Shown one piece after another: positions 46,918 to 56,361 of a DNA stretch of 64,000 bases. The stretch comes from Dokdonella_A sp046347015 (GTDB lineage: Bacteria > Pseudomonadota > Gammaproteobacteria > Xanthomonadales > Rhodanobacteraceae). Location: NCBI GenBank assembly GCA_046347015.1, contig JAXMHA010000006.1, forward strand, positions 1 through 64,000, given 5' to 3'. The notes beneath the pieces were generated by a model, which saw only the letters and a program-made list of their open reading frames with translations, did no database searches and was not told where the DNA came from. The translations under genes were made by a program, and so were the position numbers. The stretch's first letter is position 1; the number at the start of each line of letters is the position of its first letter.

Positions 46918-49690
46918 TCAGGTCCGCGGAACGATCGCGGCGGTCGCCGGGCGATCGAAAATCCTGTATCCTGCCGCCACTGTGTTTGCCAGCGCTTCGC
47001 GCAGCAGCGGTTCGGCAGTTGCAGGGCGAGGGCGATTTCGGCATGCGCGAGGGCGTAGAGCGGTGATCCCAATTGATAGTTCGCGGAATGGCCTTGCGCG
47101 CGAGGTTCAAACCTTGCTCTGCCGATGTCTGCGCCGCGGGCGCATCGCCGGCATCCAACAAGGCCTCGCCCAGTTGCGCGCGAAGGGTTGCGAGTATCGG
47201 ATTCGGGCGTTGTCCCTCGTCGTGCAGCGCGTTCTCCAGCCCGTTGGTCGCGTCGGTCAGTTCCTTCACGGCATCCGTGACGCGATGCTGCAGCCGCAGT
47301 ACGTCGCCCAACTCGCCCCTCGCTCGAGCCAGGAATGGCGAACCCGGCGGCAAATGCGCGTGCATCAAGGCGACCGAATGGCGCAGGGCCTGCTCGGCAT
47401 CGGCGTAGCGTCCGCGTAGTTCGAGGACCACGCCGAGGTTCTCCAGGACCGCAATGACCACCGGCGCATCGGTCGATCCGTTGAGCGAGGCGAAGATCGC
47501 GAGTGACTGCCGGATCGATGCCTCGGCTTCCTCGAAGCGCCCGAGCTCCCGATAGTCGCGGCCGATCGAGTGGAGAGCGAGACCAATCTGGTCTTGCCGC
47601 GCAGCGCCCAGCTGCTCGCGCTGGACAGCCAGCATCGCGAGTCGGTCGTCCAGCACCTTCTGGAAGTGCCCTTCGAGTTCGAGCACCCGGTTGAGGTTCG
47701 AACGGACGTTCCATGTCTGCGGATGATCCGCGCCGATCCGTCGAGTCTCGATTTCCAGGGATTCCCGAAACGTCGCTTCGGCACCCGCGAGATCACCCAT
47801 GTTCATCAGGACTGTGCCGAGTTCGTTGAGTCCATTCACGACGGTCGCATGGAGGTCACCGTGCATTTCGCGTGCAAGAGCGACCGCTTCACGTAAACTC
47901 GCTGCCGCTTCTCCCAAGCGGGGAGACGCGGCCAGCGAGAGGCCAAGCAGGCGAAGATCGTTGGCCACGGCGTCGCTGCGGGCGCCGTGCGCGGCGCGGT
48001 CCTCGGTCAGCAACTCGCGCAACAGAGGCTCCGCTTCCGGTGTGTAGGAACTCGCCAGCGCATCAGCGAGGACATGGCGCGCAGCAGATGCCGCATCGGC
48101 GCCGCCGATGGTGCCATGTCGCGCGAGGTCCGTGGCGCCCCTGGCGTGCCGAGCGGCCGCGTCATATTGCTGCGAATAGATTTCGAGTCGCGCCAGCTCG
48201 GTCATGCTGCGCGATCGAACGACGGCTGGAAGGGCCTCGTTGGACGCAGCGGTACGCAAATCCGGCAGCAGTTTCTGCACATCCTGCGTTTTCCCGATGG
48301 CCCAGTACAAGTCACCGAGCAGCGCGATCACGTCGGCGCGTACGGTCGGTTCCATGTCAGGGGAGAGCTGCGATTCACCTTTTCGCAGCAGTTGTTCCGC
48401 GGTGATCGGCGCGCTCTGGTTCTCGTCGGGATCGGCTTGTCGAAAAACGCTAACCAGGAACTGGCGAACGGCTTCCGCCCGGCGGGCCTCGGCACGTGCG
48501 ACGACGGTCTGGCGGGTGCTTACAACCGCAGCCGCAATGCTGACCACGACGACCGCGACCGCCGCGCCGAATGCATAGCGGTTGCGCCCGGCAAACTTGC
48601 GGAACCGGTACCAGGAACTGTCGCGCCGAACGCTGATCGCGCGACCGTCGAGGTGATTGCGGATGTCCGCAGCCAGAGCCGCGGCCGATGGGTAGCGGCG
48701 TGACGGCTCGACCGCGAGCGCGGTCGACGCGATGCGGTCGAGGTCTCCGCGCAATGCCCGGCGCCGCGTCGCGGAATCCGTGCGATCGCGAGGGAGCGCG
48801 GCGCTCGGTGGTTGCAGGTCGTCGTTCGATACGGCCGGCGCACCCGTGCCGCCCGCCGGGACGCTTCGCTGCGGCCGCACGCCCGCCAGCAGTTCGTACA
48901 GCACGACGCCGAGCGCATACACATCGGTCGCCGTCGTGACCGGCCCGCCGCCGAACTGCTCCGGCGCCGCGTAGCCGGGCGTCAGCATGCGCGTTGCGGT
49001 TCGGGTCGCGGCACCTGGGTCGGTCGTCGCCAACACTTTCGCGATGCCGAAGTCGAGCAGCTTCGGCGTGCCGTCGGCCGTGACGAGGATGTTGGATGGC
49101 TTCAAGTCGCGATGCACGACGAGGTTCTGGTGGGCGTACTGCACCGCATCGCACACCCGCAGGAGCAGGCGCAGCGACGCGCGCAGGTCGAGGTCGCGGG
49201 TCCGCACGAACTCGGTGATCGGCACGCCATCGACGTACTCCATGACGAGGTACGGCACGCCAGCCTCGTCGACGCCGCCGTCAATCAGGCGCGCGATGTT
49301 CGGATGCTCGAGGTGCGCGAGGATTCGCCGCTCCTGGCGGAAGCGCTGCAGCAGGCCGGGTGTCGGGTAGGCGACCTGCTTGATGGCGACGCGTTGCTCG
49401 AACTCGCCGTCGCTGCGTTCGGCCAGCCAGACTTCGCCCATGCCGCCGATGCCGAGCGAGTGCAGGACGCGCCACGGGCCGAACCCGCTCGGCAACTCTG
49501 TCGCCACGCCACCGACCGTTGCGGGCGTGTCGAGGAATCCGCCCGCTCGTGCGTCCGCCTGCAACAGCCGTTCGAGTTCGGCGCGCAGGGAAAAGTCGCC
49601 AGCGCAGACCATCGCCAACCACGCCGCGCGCTGGTCGGGCGGAATCTCCACGGCCTGGTCGAACAATTCAGCGACGCGTTCGTCGTTCAT
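46918..49690 (-). CDS. Ser/Thr protein kinase with TPR-like repeats, 3' end frameshifted
   Basis: About 925 residues after repair. Hanks-type kinase: P-loop LGIGGMGEVWLAE, K104 in VAIKQV, HRDLKPSN (D195), DFG 213-215, and activation segment TPGYAAPEQFGG. A membrane helix follows at about 373-395, then ~500 residues of TPR-like helix pairs outside. Near 47085 and near 47020 the frame shifts by one missing base each, recovering NYQLGSPLYALAHAEIALA and then AEPLLREALANTVAAGYRIF, stopping at 46918. Read unrepaired, the frame runs open antisense through the CLC gene to 45032, which is not real. It starts nine bases after the ECF sigma gene, its probable partner. Confidence 0.88.
46961..46992. repeat. 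32-bp dispersed repeat, copy 1
   Basis: Identical over 32 bases to 59157-59188, same orientation. It begins ATCCTGTATCCTGCCGCC on the plus strand. Here it lies inside the 3' end of the kinase gene, about 40 bases before its stop. Similarity decays rather than stopping sharply on the 5' side. Confidence 0.85.
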
Positions 49691-49699
49691 CGGTGCGGT

Positions 49700-50263
49700 T
49701 CAGGTCTCCGGATACAGCTCCGCGTGCAGTCGCGCCTTCGCGCGCCGCCAGTCGCGCTCGAGCGTGCGTTCGCTGACGTCCCGCAGTTTGGCGATATCGC
49801 CGAATGGCAGTCCGGCAAAGAAGCGCAGTTCGACCAGCCGTGCGAGGCGTGGTTCGACATGCTCCAGCTCGAGCAGTGCGCGGTCGAGCCGCAACAGTTC
49901 TTCCGGCCCGAGCGCGCCGTCGGCAACGCCGCGAGCTTCGTCGAGTCCGACCAGTTCGAGATGCGTTCCACCCCGCTTGTCGGCGGCGCGCGCGCGGGCA
50001 TGGTCGATGACGATCTGGCGCATCGCCTAGGCGGCCAGTGCGAAGAAGTGATGCCGCCCCTGCAAATCGCGGGTGTCACCCTCGACCAGTTTCAGGTAAG
50101 CCTCGTGGACCAGTCCGGTCGTGTCGAGTGTCGGATGCGGACCGGCAAGCTGGCGATGCGCAAGGTGCTTGAGTTCGCCGTAGACCCGCGCGAACAGCAC
50201 GTCCCGCGCGGTGGCATCGCCGCGGTTGGCCGCCTCGATCAGGCTGGTGATGTCGTCCGCCAC
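49700..50263 (-). pseudogene. ECF-type sigma factor of the kinase-linked family, interrupted by an in-frame amber codon
   Basis: Reads as one 187-residue ECF protein if TAG at 50027-50029 is ignored. Sigma-2: VYGELKHLAHRQL, TGLVHEAYLKLVEG, HFFALAA; then the TAG; then AMRQIVIDHARARAADKRGG; sigma-4: LPFGDIAKLRDVSERTLERD. Relatives read straight through (AAxAMRRILVDHAR), so a glutamine codon CAG changed to TAG is the simplest explanation. GTG at 50263 with AGGGAGAGG ahead is the likely start. This family is regularly encoded next to Ser/Thr kinases, as here (kinase begins nine bases later). Read-through, pseudogene or base error cannot be separated. Confidence 0.8.
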
Positions 50264-50522
50264 CGCCGACCTCTCCCTCACGGATGCCGAGTATAGATCG
50301 CGCGGCGCACGCTGAGCTGTCGGAACGGGCAGCTCCATTGCGTATGTCCAAATAAGGGCCTGGTGACTTTTCCGGGCACGAGTGGGAACACGACAGGCGC
50401 CCGATTCGCACGCGGCGGCCGGCGCGTTGGTGGCGCGAGCTATACGGCAAGCGGGGCGTCCCCAGCCCGTACTGCCTTCCGGCCGCCGCGTTGCGAATCA
50501 ACGACATGGGAGTGGGAGCGAC

Positions 50523-50810
50523 ATGATTCGGATACGCAAGGCGTCGGCATGGGCCACCCTCGTGGCTGGTGGCCTTTACGCAGCGCTGGCGCTGGGGCAA
50601 TCGGGCGGTCCGTACCGGATCGCGCCGGCAACCATCGCCGGTGGCGGCGGCACTTCGACCGGCGGCGCCTACCGCCTGAGCGGCACCTTCGGCCAGCCCG
50701 CGATCGCGACGCTGTCGGCCGCGGACTACACGCTTTACGACGGCTTTTGGGGGCCGGCGAGCACCACCCCCGAAACCGACCTTGTCTTCGCCAACGGATT
50801 CGATCCGTGA
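50523..50810 (+). CDS. Small exported protein with C-terminal VFANGFDP tail
   Basis: 95 residues. Signal peptide MIRIRKASAWATLVAGGLYA then ALALGQ; a short glycine-rich stretch follows (AGGGGTSTGGAYRLSGTFGQ). The chain ends TDLVFANGFDP. GGTFxxGxxxxLSGTxGQ-like segments are common in small secreted proteins of unknown function. First gene of the exported-protein run to 59 kb; the collagen-like gene starts 20 bases later. Confidence 0.7.
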   Translation: MIRIRKASAWATLVAGGLYAALALGQSGGPYRIAPATIAGGGGTSTGGAYRLSGTFGQPAIATLSAADYTLYDGFWGPASTTPETDLVFANGFDP

Positions 50811-50830
50811 CCACCCTCGAGGGAATCTCC

Positions 50831-52558
50831 ATGCGTGCATTGGCATCGTTCGTGTTCGGTTTCGCGCTTGCCGGACGGGCAACCGCGGCGCCCCTTGGCA
50901 GCGAGTTCACCTACCAAGGCCAGTTGACCGACGCCGGCGTGCCGGCCGACGGCAGCTACGACTTCGAGTTCGCGCTGTACACCGCCGCGAGCGGCGGCAC
51001 CGCCGTTGACACGATCGACGTCGATGACATCGCGGTGAGTGCGGGCTTGATCAACGCGAACCTCGATTTCACGTCGGTGCCGTATGACGGTCAGGCACTG
51101 TGGGTCGAGGTGCGCGTACGGCCGGGCGCAGAGACCGGCAGTTACACGACGTTGACGCCGCGGCAGGCATTGAGTGCGGCGCCGTATGCCTTGTTCGCGC
51201 TCTCCGGCAACGAGGGGCCCGCCGGCCCTCAGGGGCCGGAGGGTCCGGCCGGTCCCGAGGGTCCGCAAGGCGACACGGGTCCCGCGGGGCCTGCCGGCCC
51301 AACTGGGCCGCAAGGACAACAAGGTCAAACGGGCGCCACGGGCCCGCAGGGACCAGCCGGGCCGCAAGGTCCGCAAGGAAATCCAGGTGCCACCGGACCG
51401 CAGGGGCCGGCGGGTCCGCAAGGACAGCAAGGTGCACAAGGCCCAACAGGACCGCAAGGTCCACCCGGCTTCGTGACGCTGCCGTACAACGGCAGCGTGA
51501 GCACGACCAGCCCGGCGCTGTTCATCGGTAACACCGGCAACGGTGACGGGATTCAGGCCGGAACCAATTCGGACTATTCCGGCGTCGCCGGCATCAATGA
51601 CGGCTTTGGTAACGGCGTTTATGCGCGTTCGGCCGGCGGCAATGCGCTGTATGGCGAGGCGAATGGTTTCGGCAGCGGTGCCTACGGCAGCAGCATCAGC
51701 GGGTTCGGAGTCTACGGTTACAGCACCAACACCGATGGCCTGCACGGAGTCGGTGCCACCGGCGTGCATGGCGAGAGTTCGACCGGGCTTGGCGTGTACG
51801 GCTACAGCACCGCATTCGATGGCGTGCAAGGGCAAACAGGTTCGAGCAACTTCGCCGGCGTGTCTGGGTTTGGAGGGTGGTATGGGGTCTACGCCGCGGG
51901 TACGGTAAGGGGTGTCTATGGCGTGTCGACTGGCGGCGGCTTTGCTATGTGGGCAGATGGAGCCATGGAAGTGGTAGGCGACCTGTACGTGGATGGTTCA
52001 AAAGACTTTGCCGAACCGCATCCGTCCGATCCGTCCAAGGAAATTCACTTCACGTCCCTGGAAGGTCCCGAATCCGGCACGTATTTTCGAGGCACCGCGC
52101 ATTTGGTCCATGGCCACGCGACGATCGACATTCCCGATACCTTCAAAATCGTCTCGGCGGCGGATCGCCTGACGGTGCAACTCACCGCTGTCGGCGAGGC
52201 AGCAACGCTGTACTGCGTCACCCGGTCGCTGGACGGCATCGAGATCGCCGGGTCACCGGACGTCGAGTTCGACTATCAGGTCAACGGCGTGCGCAAGGCA
52301 TTCGCGGATTCGAAACCACTGCGCGAAAACAAGTTGTTCGTTCCGGATTCTCCAGATGCTAGTCAGTTGATCGCGCATCTTCCCGCCGAAAGCGTCGCCC
52401 GCATGGTCAGCAACGGCACGTTGAACGCCGATCACACGGTGAACATGGCGACGGTGCATCGGCTCGGTTGGGACCAGCGGTCGGGCTGGACCGACACACC
52501 CAAGCGTCGTCCGGAACCGCCGCACTCATCGCCGCCTGCGCCAACCGGTTCGAACTGA
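50831..52558 (+). CDS. Exported collagen-like protein 1
   Basis: 575 residues. Signal peptide 1-20 (MRALASFVFGFALAGRATAA). Residues 24-120 form an N-terminal domain starting FTYQGQLTDAGVPADGSYDF and ending TPRQALSAAPYALFAL. Collagen-type Gly-X-Y triplets occupy 129-213 (about 28). Then come repeated VYG/GVHG segments typical of trimeric fibre stalks, and a ~150-residue C-terminal domain (AEPHPSDPSKEIHFTSLEGP, PAESVARMVSNGTL). Presumably a trimeric surface or secreted fibre. Tandem with a close paralogue. It lacks the IF..GFD tail. Confidence 0.85.
   Translation: MRALASFVFGFALAGRATAAPLGSEFTYQGQLTDAGVPADGSYDFEFALYTAASGGTAVDTIDVDDIAVSAGLINANLDFTSVPYDGQALWVEVRVRPGAETGSYTTLTPRQALSAAPYALFALSGNEGPAGPQGPEGPAGPEGPQGDTGPAGPAGPTGPQGQQGQTGATGPQGPAGPQGPQGNPGATGPQGPAGPQGQQGAQGPTGPQGPPGFVTLPYNGSVSTTSPALFIGNTGNGDGIQAGTNSDYSGVAGINDGFGNGVYARSAGGNALYGEANGFGSGAYGSSISGFGVYGYSTNTDGLHGVGATGVHGESSTGLGVYGYSTAFDGVQGQTGSSNFAGVSGFGGWYGVYAAGTVRGVYGVSTGGGFAMWADGAMEVVGDLYVDGSKDFAEPHPSDPSKEIHFTSLEGPESGTYFRGTAHLVHGHATIDIPDTFKIVSAADRLTVQLTAVGEAATLYCVTRSLDGIEIAGSPDVEFDYQVNGVRKAFADSKPLRENKLFVPDSPDASQLIAHLPAESVARMVSNGTLNADHTVNMATVHRLGWDQRSGWTDTPKRRPEPPHSSPPAPTGSN
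50888..51180 (+). repeat. Direct repeat (collagen-like gene 1 copy of the N-terminal domain)
   Basis: About 293 bases nearly identical to 52674-52970; I count only a handful of mismatches and one missing G. It encodes the whole FTYQGQLTD domain. Confidence 0.85.
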
Positions 52559-52577
52559 TCCGACGGAGGACGAGACC

Positions 52578-54397
52578 ATGAAACCCAGTTCGTTCGACAA
52601 ACTCCGCTTGGTCACCTTCTCGGTCGCTTTGGCCATCGACGCTTTCACTCTCGGTTGCAACGTCACCCTTGCCGCGCCCCTCGGCAGCGAGTTCACCTAC
52701 CAGGGCCAGTTGACCGACGCCGGCGTGCCGGCCGACGGCAGCTACGACTTCGAGTTCGCGCTGTACACCGCCGCGAGCGGCGGCACCGCCGATGACACGA
52801 TCGACGTCGATGACATCGCGGTGAGTGCGGCTTGATCAACGCGAACCTCGATTTCACGTCGGTGCCGTATGACGGGCAGGCACTGTGGGTCGAGGTGCGC
52901 GTACGGCCGGGCGCAGAGACCGGCAGTTACACGACGTTGACGCCGCGGCAGGCATTGGGTGCTGCGCCCTATGCGTTGTTCGCGCTGGCGGGCAATGAAG
53001 GGCCGGCGGGGCCACCGGGACCGACCGGCCCGCAAGGACCGCAAGGCGACACCGGAGCGACGGGTCCCGCTGGGCCGCAAGGAGATCCAGGACCGACCGG
53101 GCCGGCGGGTCCCGCCGGTCCGCAGGGACCGCAAGGTCAAACGGGAGCGACGGGGCCGGCTGGCCCCACCGGTCCACAAGGGCCAGCAGGAGCCACAGGT
53201 CCTCAAGGCCCCACTGGTCCGCAGGGTCCGCAAGGCGCACCCGGCTTTGTCACGCTTCCGTTCAGCGGTTCCGCGAACACGACTGATCCGTCGCTGTTGA
53301 TCGGCAACGATGGCAGTGGCGTTGCCATCTGGGGAGCAGTCGATTCGGGGGCCTCCGGCGTGGTCGGCGTCAATTTCGGCAGCGGTAACGGTGTGTATGC
53401 ACAATCGGCAGCCGGCAACGGCGTATACGCCGAAACCACCGGTGGCAGCGGCGTTTATGGCCGTAGCAGCAGCGGCAGTGGAGTCTTTGGATTCAGTACT
53501 TCCGCCACCGCCGTGTACGGCCAAACCACCGGTACCGGGAACGCTGTGGGAGTCTACGGCACTGGTCCAGCCGGCGGTGTCGTCGGATACACGAGCGGAG
53601 GTGTCGGCACCTTGGGGTACAGCGATACGTTCGATGGCGTGCAGGGATTCACGGGGTCCAGCCAGTTCGCGGGAGTGTCCGGATTCGGCGGATTCTATGG
53701 TGTCTACGCAGTCGGCACTGATAGCGGAGTGAGTGGAACGTCCCAAAGCACCGGCGTCCAAGGCATCCATACAGGCGATCCCGACTTTGGTTATGGGGTA
53801 TACGCCTATGGTCGAATCGGTTCCAGCAACATCATCAACACCGTCGAACCCCACCCGACCGACGCGTCGAAAGAAATCCGCTACGCCGCGATCGAGGGCC
53901 GCGAGGCGAACACGTTCTTCCGCGGCAGTGCGCGCATTGTCGCCGGCCGCGCGACGGTCGAGGTTCCTGAAGATTTCCGCATCGTCACCGACGCGGATGG
54001 CCTGACCGTCGTCGCGACGCCGATCGGCGATCTCGCAATCATTGCCTGCGTGTCGAAATCGCTGGAATCGATCGAGTTTCGTGGCTCGGCCGACATCGAC
54101 TTCGACTACGAGGTCATCGGTGTGCGCAAGGCGGCGAAGGACTTCCAGCCGGTTTCCGAGAACCACGATTTCGTGCCCGATTCGCCGGATGTCTCGAAGT
54201 TCGTGCAATCGCTCCCCGCCGAAAGCGTCGCGCGGATGGTCAGCAACGGCACGTTGAATCCCGATCACACGCTGAACATGCAGACCGTGCACCGGCTTGG
54301 CTGGGACCGGTGGCCCGGTTGGTCCAACACGCCCAAGCGCAGACCCGAGCCCATGATCGACCCCGCGCCGTTGCCGCCGGTCGCGCCAGCGCACTGA
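52578..54397 (+). CDS. Exported collagen-like protein 2, frameshifted near 52826
   Basis: About 605 residues after repair. Signal peptide MKPSSFDKLRLVTFSVALAI..., the FTYQGQLTD domain, ~27 Gly-X-Y triplets, VYG-type stalk repeats (GVYAQSAAGNGVYAETTGGS), and the same C-terminal domain as protein 1. The 5' frame stops at 52835 and the downstream frame picks up with INANLDFTSVPYDG. The homologous position in gene 1 reads GTGCGGGCTTG against GTGCGGCTTG here, so one G is missing. Either the gene is newly inactivated or this is a sequence error. The stop at 54397 is followed 54 bases later by a cytochrome c gene. Confidence 0.83.
52674..52970 (+). repeat. Direct repeat (collagen-like gene 2 copy of the N-terminal domain)
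   Basis: Partner of 50888-51180. High nucleotide identity at silent positions indicates recent duplication or gene conversion of this domain. Confidence 0.85.
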
Positions 54398-54451
54398 GGG
54401 ATCGGGCGACGGTGGAGAACCCAAGCGAGTTCCATGCGACGGGAGGCAATG

Positions 54452-55090
54452 ATGAAAAGTTCGATCACTTGTGGTTTCGCATTCGCGCTCGTGGCCAGCG
54501 TCGGCTCGTACTGCGCCTCATCCGGCCACGCTGGCGACCGCATGGCAGGCAACGTGCCGGTTCAGCCTGCCGCCACGGACCCGAACGAGGATGAACGAAT
54601 CGCGATCGGCCTGGCGATAGCACCGGTGCCGCTCGATCTGACCAACCTCGACCCGCGCCTGGTCGGGTTGGGCAGCTACATGGTCAATGCGATGGGCTCG
54701 TGCAACGACTGCCACACCGTGCCTGCGTACGCGCCCGGCGGCGATCCGTTCATGGGCGAACCCGAACAGGTCAACGCGACGAACTATCTGGCCGGCGGGC
54801 GGGCGTTCGGTCCTTTCATTTCGCGCAACATCACGCCGGACGCGAACGGCCTGCCGGCAGGCCGCACGTTCGATCAGTTCGAGCAGGCGATGCGCGACGG
54901 CGTCGACTTCGAATGCGCGCCGGGGGATCCGCCGCCCTGTCCGCTGTTGCAGGTCATGCCGTGGCCCTACTACACGGACATGAGCGATGACGAGTTGCTC
55001 GCGATCTACCAGTTCCTCAGCGCGATCCCGCATGCCGAGCCCGGTGGATCGAACGTCAGCCGACGGGATCCCGTATCGGATGTCCAGTGA
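54452..55090 (+). CDS. Exported monohaem cytochrome c, paralogue A
   Basis: 212 residues. Signal peptide MKSSITCGFAFALVASVGSY onward; one haem motif CNDCH preceded by GLGSYMVNAMG. Conserved blocks shared with the next gene: LAIAPVPLDL, GGDPFMGEPEQVNA, FGPFISRNITPDANGL, CAPGDPPPCPLLQVMPW. M in LQVMPW or in YTDMSDDEL is the candidate sixth ligand. The second of two adjacent ATGs (54452) is used since GGGAGG then has correct spacing. The redox partner is unknown. Confidence 0.85.
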   Translation: MKSSITCGFAFALVASVGSYCASSGHAGDRMAGNVPVQPAATDPNEDERIAIGLAIAPVPLDLTNLDPRLVGLGSYMVNAMGSCNDCHTVPAYAPGGDPFMGEPEQVNATNYLAGGRAFGPFISRNITPDANGLPAGRTFDQFEQAMRDGVDFECAPGDPPPCPLLQVMPWPYYTDMSDDELLAIYQFLSAIPHAEPGGSNVSRRDPVSDVQ

Positions 55091-55108
55091 CAGCGACGGA
55101 GACGAACG

Positions 55109-55741
55109 ATGAATACCGCACAGCTTCTCCGCGGCGCTTTGGCCGCACTGATGCTCACCGGTCTCGTGGTCGGCTGGTCGATCGCCGGCGCGATGGCCGG
55201 GGATGGCGCGGCCCGCATTGCCGGAGCGAGTGTCAACGAATCGATCCTGTACAGCGGCTTCGGCGATTCCCCTGACGAGATCCGCGAAAACGTCGGCTTG
55301 GCCATCGCACCGGTGCCACTCGATGTCGATGGCCTCGACCTCGCCAAGGTCGGCCTTGGCAGCTACATGGTCAACGCGATCGGCGGCTGCAACGAGTGTC
55401 ACACCAATCCGCCATATGCGGACGGTGGCGACCCGTTCCTCGGCGAGCCGAAGCAGATCAATGCCGACCACTACCTCGCCGGCGGCAACGTGTTCGGGCC
55501 GTTCGTGTCGCGCAACATCACGCCGATCGGTCCGGAACGGCTACCGGCCGGCTTCACCTACGATGTGTTCAGCGACGTGATGCGCAACGGAACCGATGTG
55601 CGCTGCGCGCCGGGTGCGCCGCCGCCGTGTCCACTGCTGCAAGTCATGCCGTGGCCGGTTCTGCACCACATGTCCGAACGCGACCTCGCCGCGATCTACG
55701 AATTCTTGCGAGCCATTCCGTATGCCACGCCCGGATCGTGA
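55109..55741 (+). CDS. Exported monohaem cytochrome c, paralogue B
   Basis: 210 residues. N-terminal hydrophobic segment (about 8-30), haem motif CNECH, and the same blocks as paralogue A (GGDPFLGEPKQINADHY, FGPFVSRNITPIG, CAPGAPPPCPLLQVMPW). Starts 18 bases after paralogue A; the pair is probably cotranscribed. The protein ends AIPYATPGS; in the same frame right after its stop a fragment of a different protein begins. Confidence 0.85.
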   Translation: MNTAQLLRGALAALMLTGLVVGWSIAGAMAGDGAARIAGASVNESILYSGFGDSPDEIRENVGLAIAPVPLDVDGLDLAKVGLGSYMVNAIGGCNECHTNPPYADGGDPFLGEPKQINADHYLAGGNVFGPFVSRNITPIGPERLPAGFTYDVFSDVMRNGTDVRCAPGAPPPCPLLQVMPWPVLHHMSERDLAAIYEFLRAIPYATPGS

Positions 55742-55915
55742 TGTCGGCTGACGCCGGCCAACCCGGTGATCGACAACGAGAACGACACTCGGGTCGACCT
55801 TTGCGACCAGCGTGGACTGTCATATTCACGCACGTTTGGCGCCGGACCGGATCGAGGGGCATTCGAGCGGAAGCCTGTGAACGACGCGATACGCGTGGGC
55901 GGCTTGGGTCCGTAG
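55742..55915 (+). pseudogene. C-terminal remnant of a choice-of-anchor Q (beta-helix) protein gene
   Basis: In the same frame as, and directly after, the cytochrome B stop. It encodes NPVIDNENDTRVDLCDQRGL then SRTFGAGPDRGAFERK, matching the closing motif of choice-of-anchor Q proteins (compare AIDVGN...TDQRG...DIGAYE in the beta-helix protein at 35657-37294). Nothing upstream of it belongs to that family, so only ~58 codons remain. Confidence 0.6.
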
Positions 55916-56361
55916 GCGCGCCACGGTTTCCGTCCAGAACCTGCCACGACCGCCAGGATCACGCGCGATGCGTTGCGCCCTGACGACGCGCTGCGCGCGT
56001 GGATGCCTCGCGGTCGATCAAGGCTGATTCCGTCGGCACCGGGATTGTCGGCGAGACGGTCCGAACCACACGGCCCTGCCTGGCGATTCACGACATGACG
56101 CCGGGTCCGGGCGGGGGAACATCGCGCCGCACGCGGCGAGGTCCCACCGCACCGTTCATCCAAGCGGCTCGGACTGGCGATCGCCATGCAGTCGACTCCA
56201 CCGGTGCCGCCATTTGCGGCGCGTGTCGGGACGAGCCATCGAATCTCGTTCGACTAGTGGAGGGCTTGTTGATCGGTGTTCCTGTCGAACAGCAAGTCCG
56301 CACTGTCGACCACTGCTCGATGCGTGGGGACGCCAACCTGGTTCATCTCGAGGATTCCGGC
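55916..56361. other. Region without a recognised gene
   Basis: About 450 bases between the beta-helix remnant and the S74 protein gene. Open frames exist on both strands (for example 55999 onward) but none shows a family signature, signal peptide or ribosome site. It may be decayed coding sequence plus the promoter of the next gene. Confidence 0.5.

Noticed and set aside
51200..51470. Short regular repeats that might suggest a CRISPR or minisatellite
   Set aside because: They are Gly-X-Y codons of the collagen-like protein, with period nine and imperfect copies; the same holds for 53000-53240.
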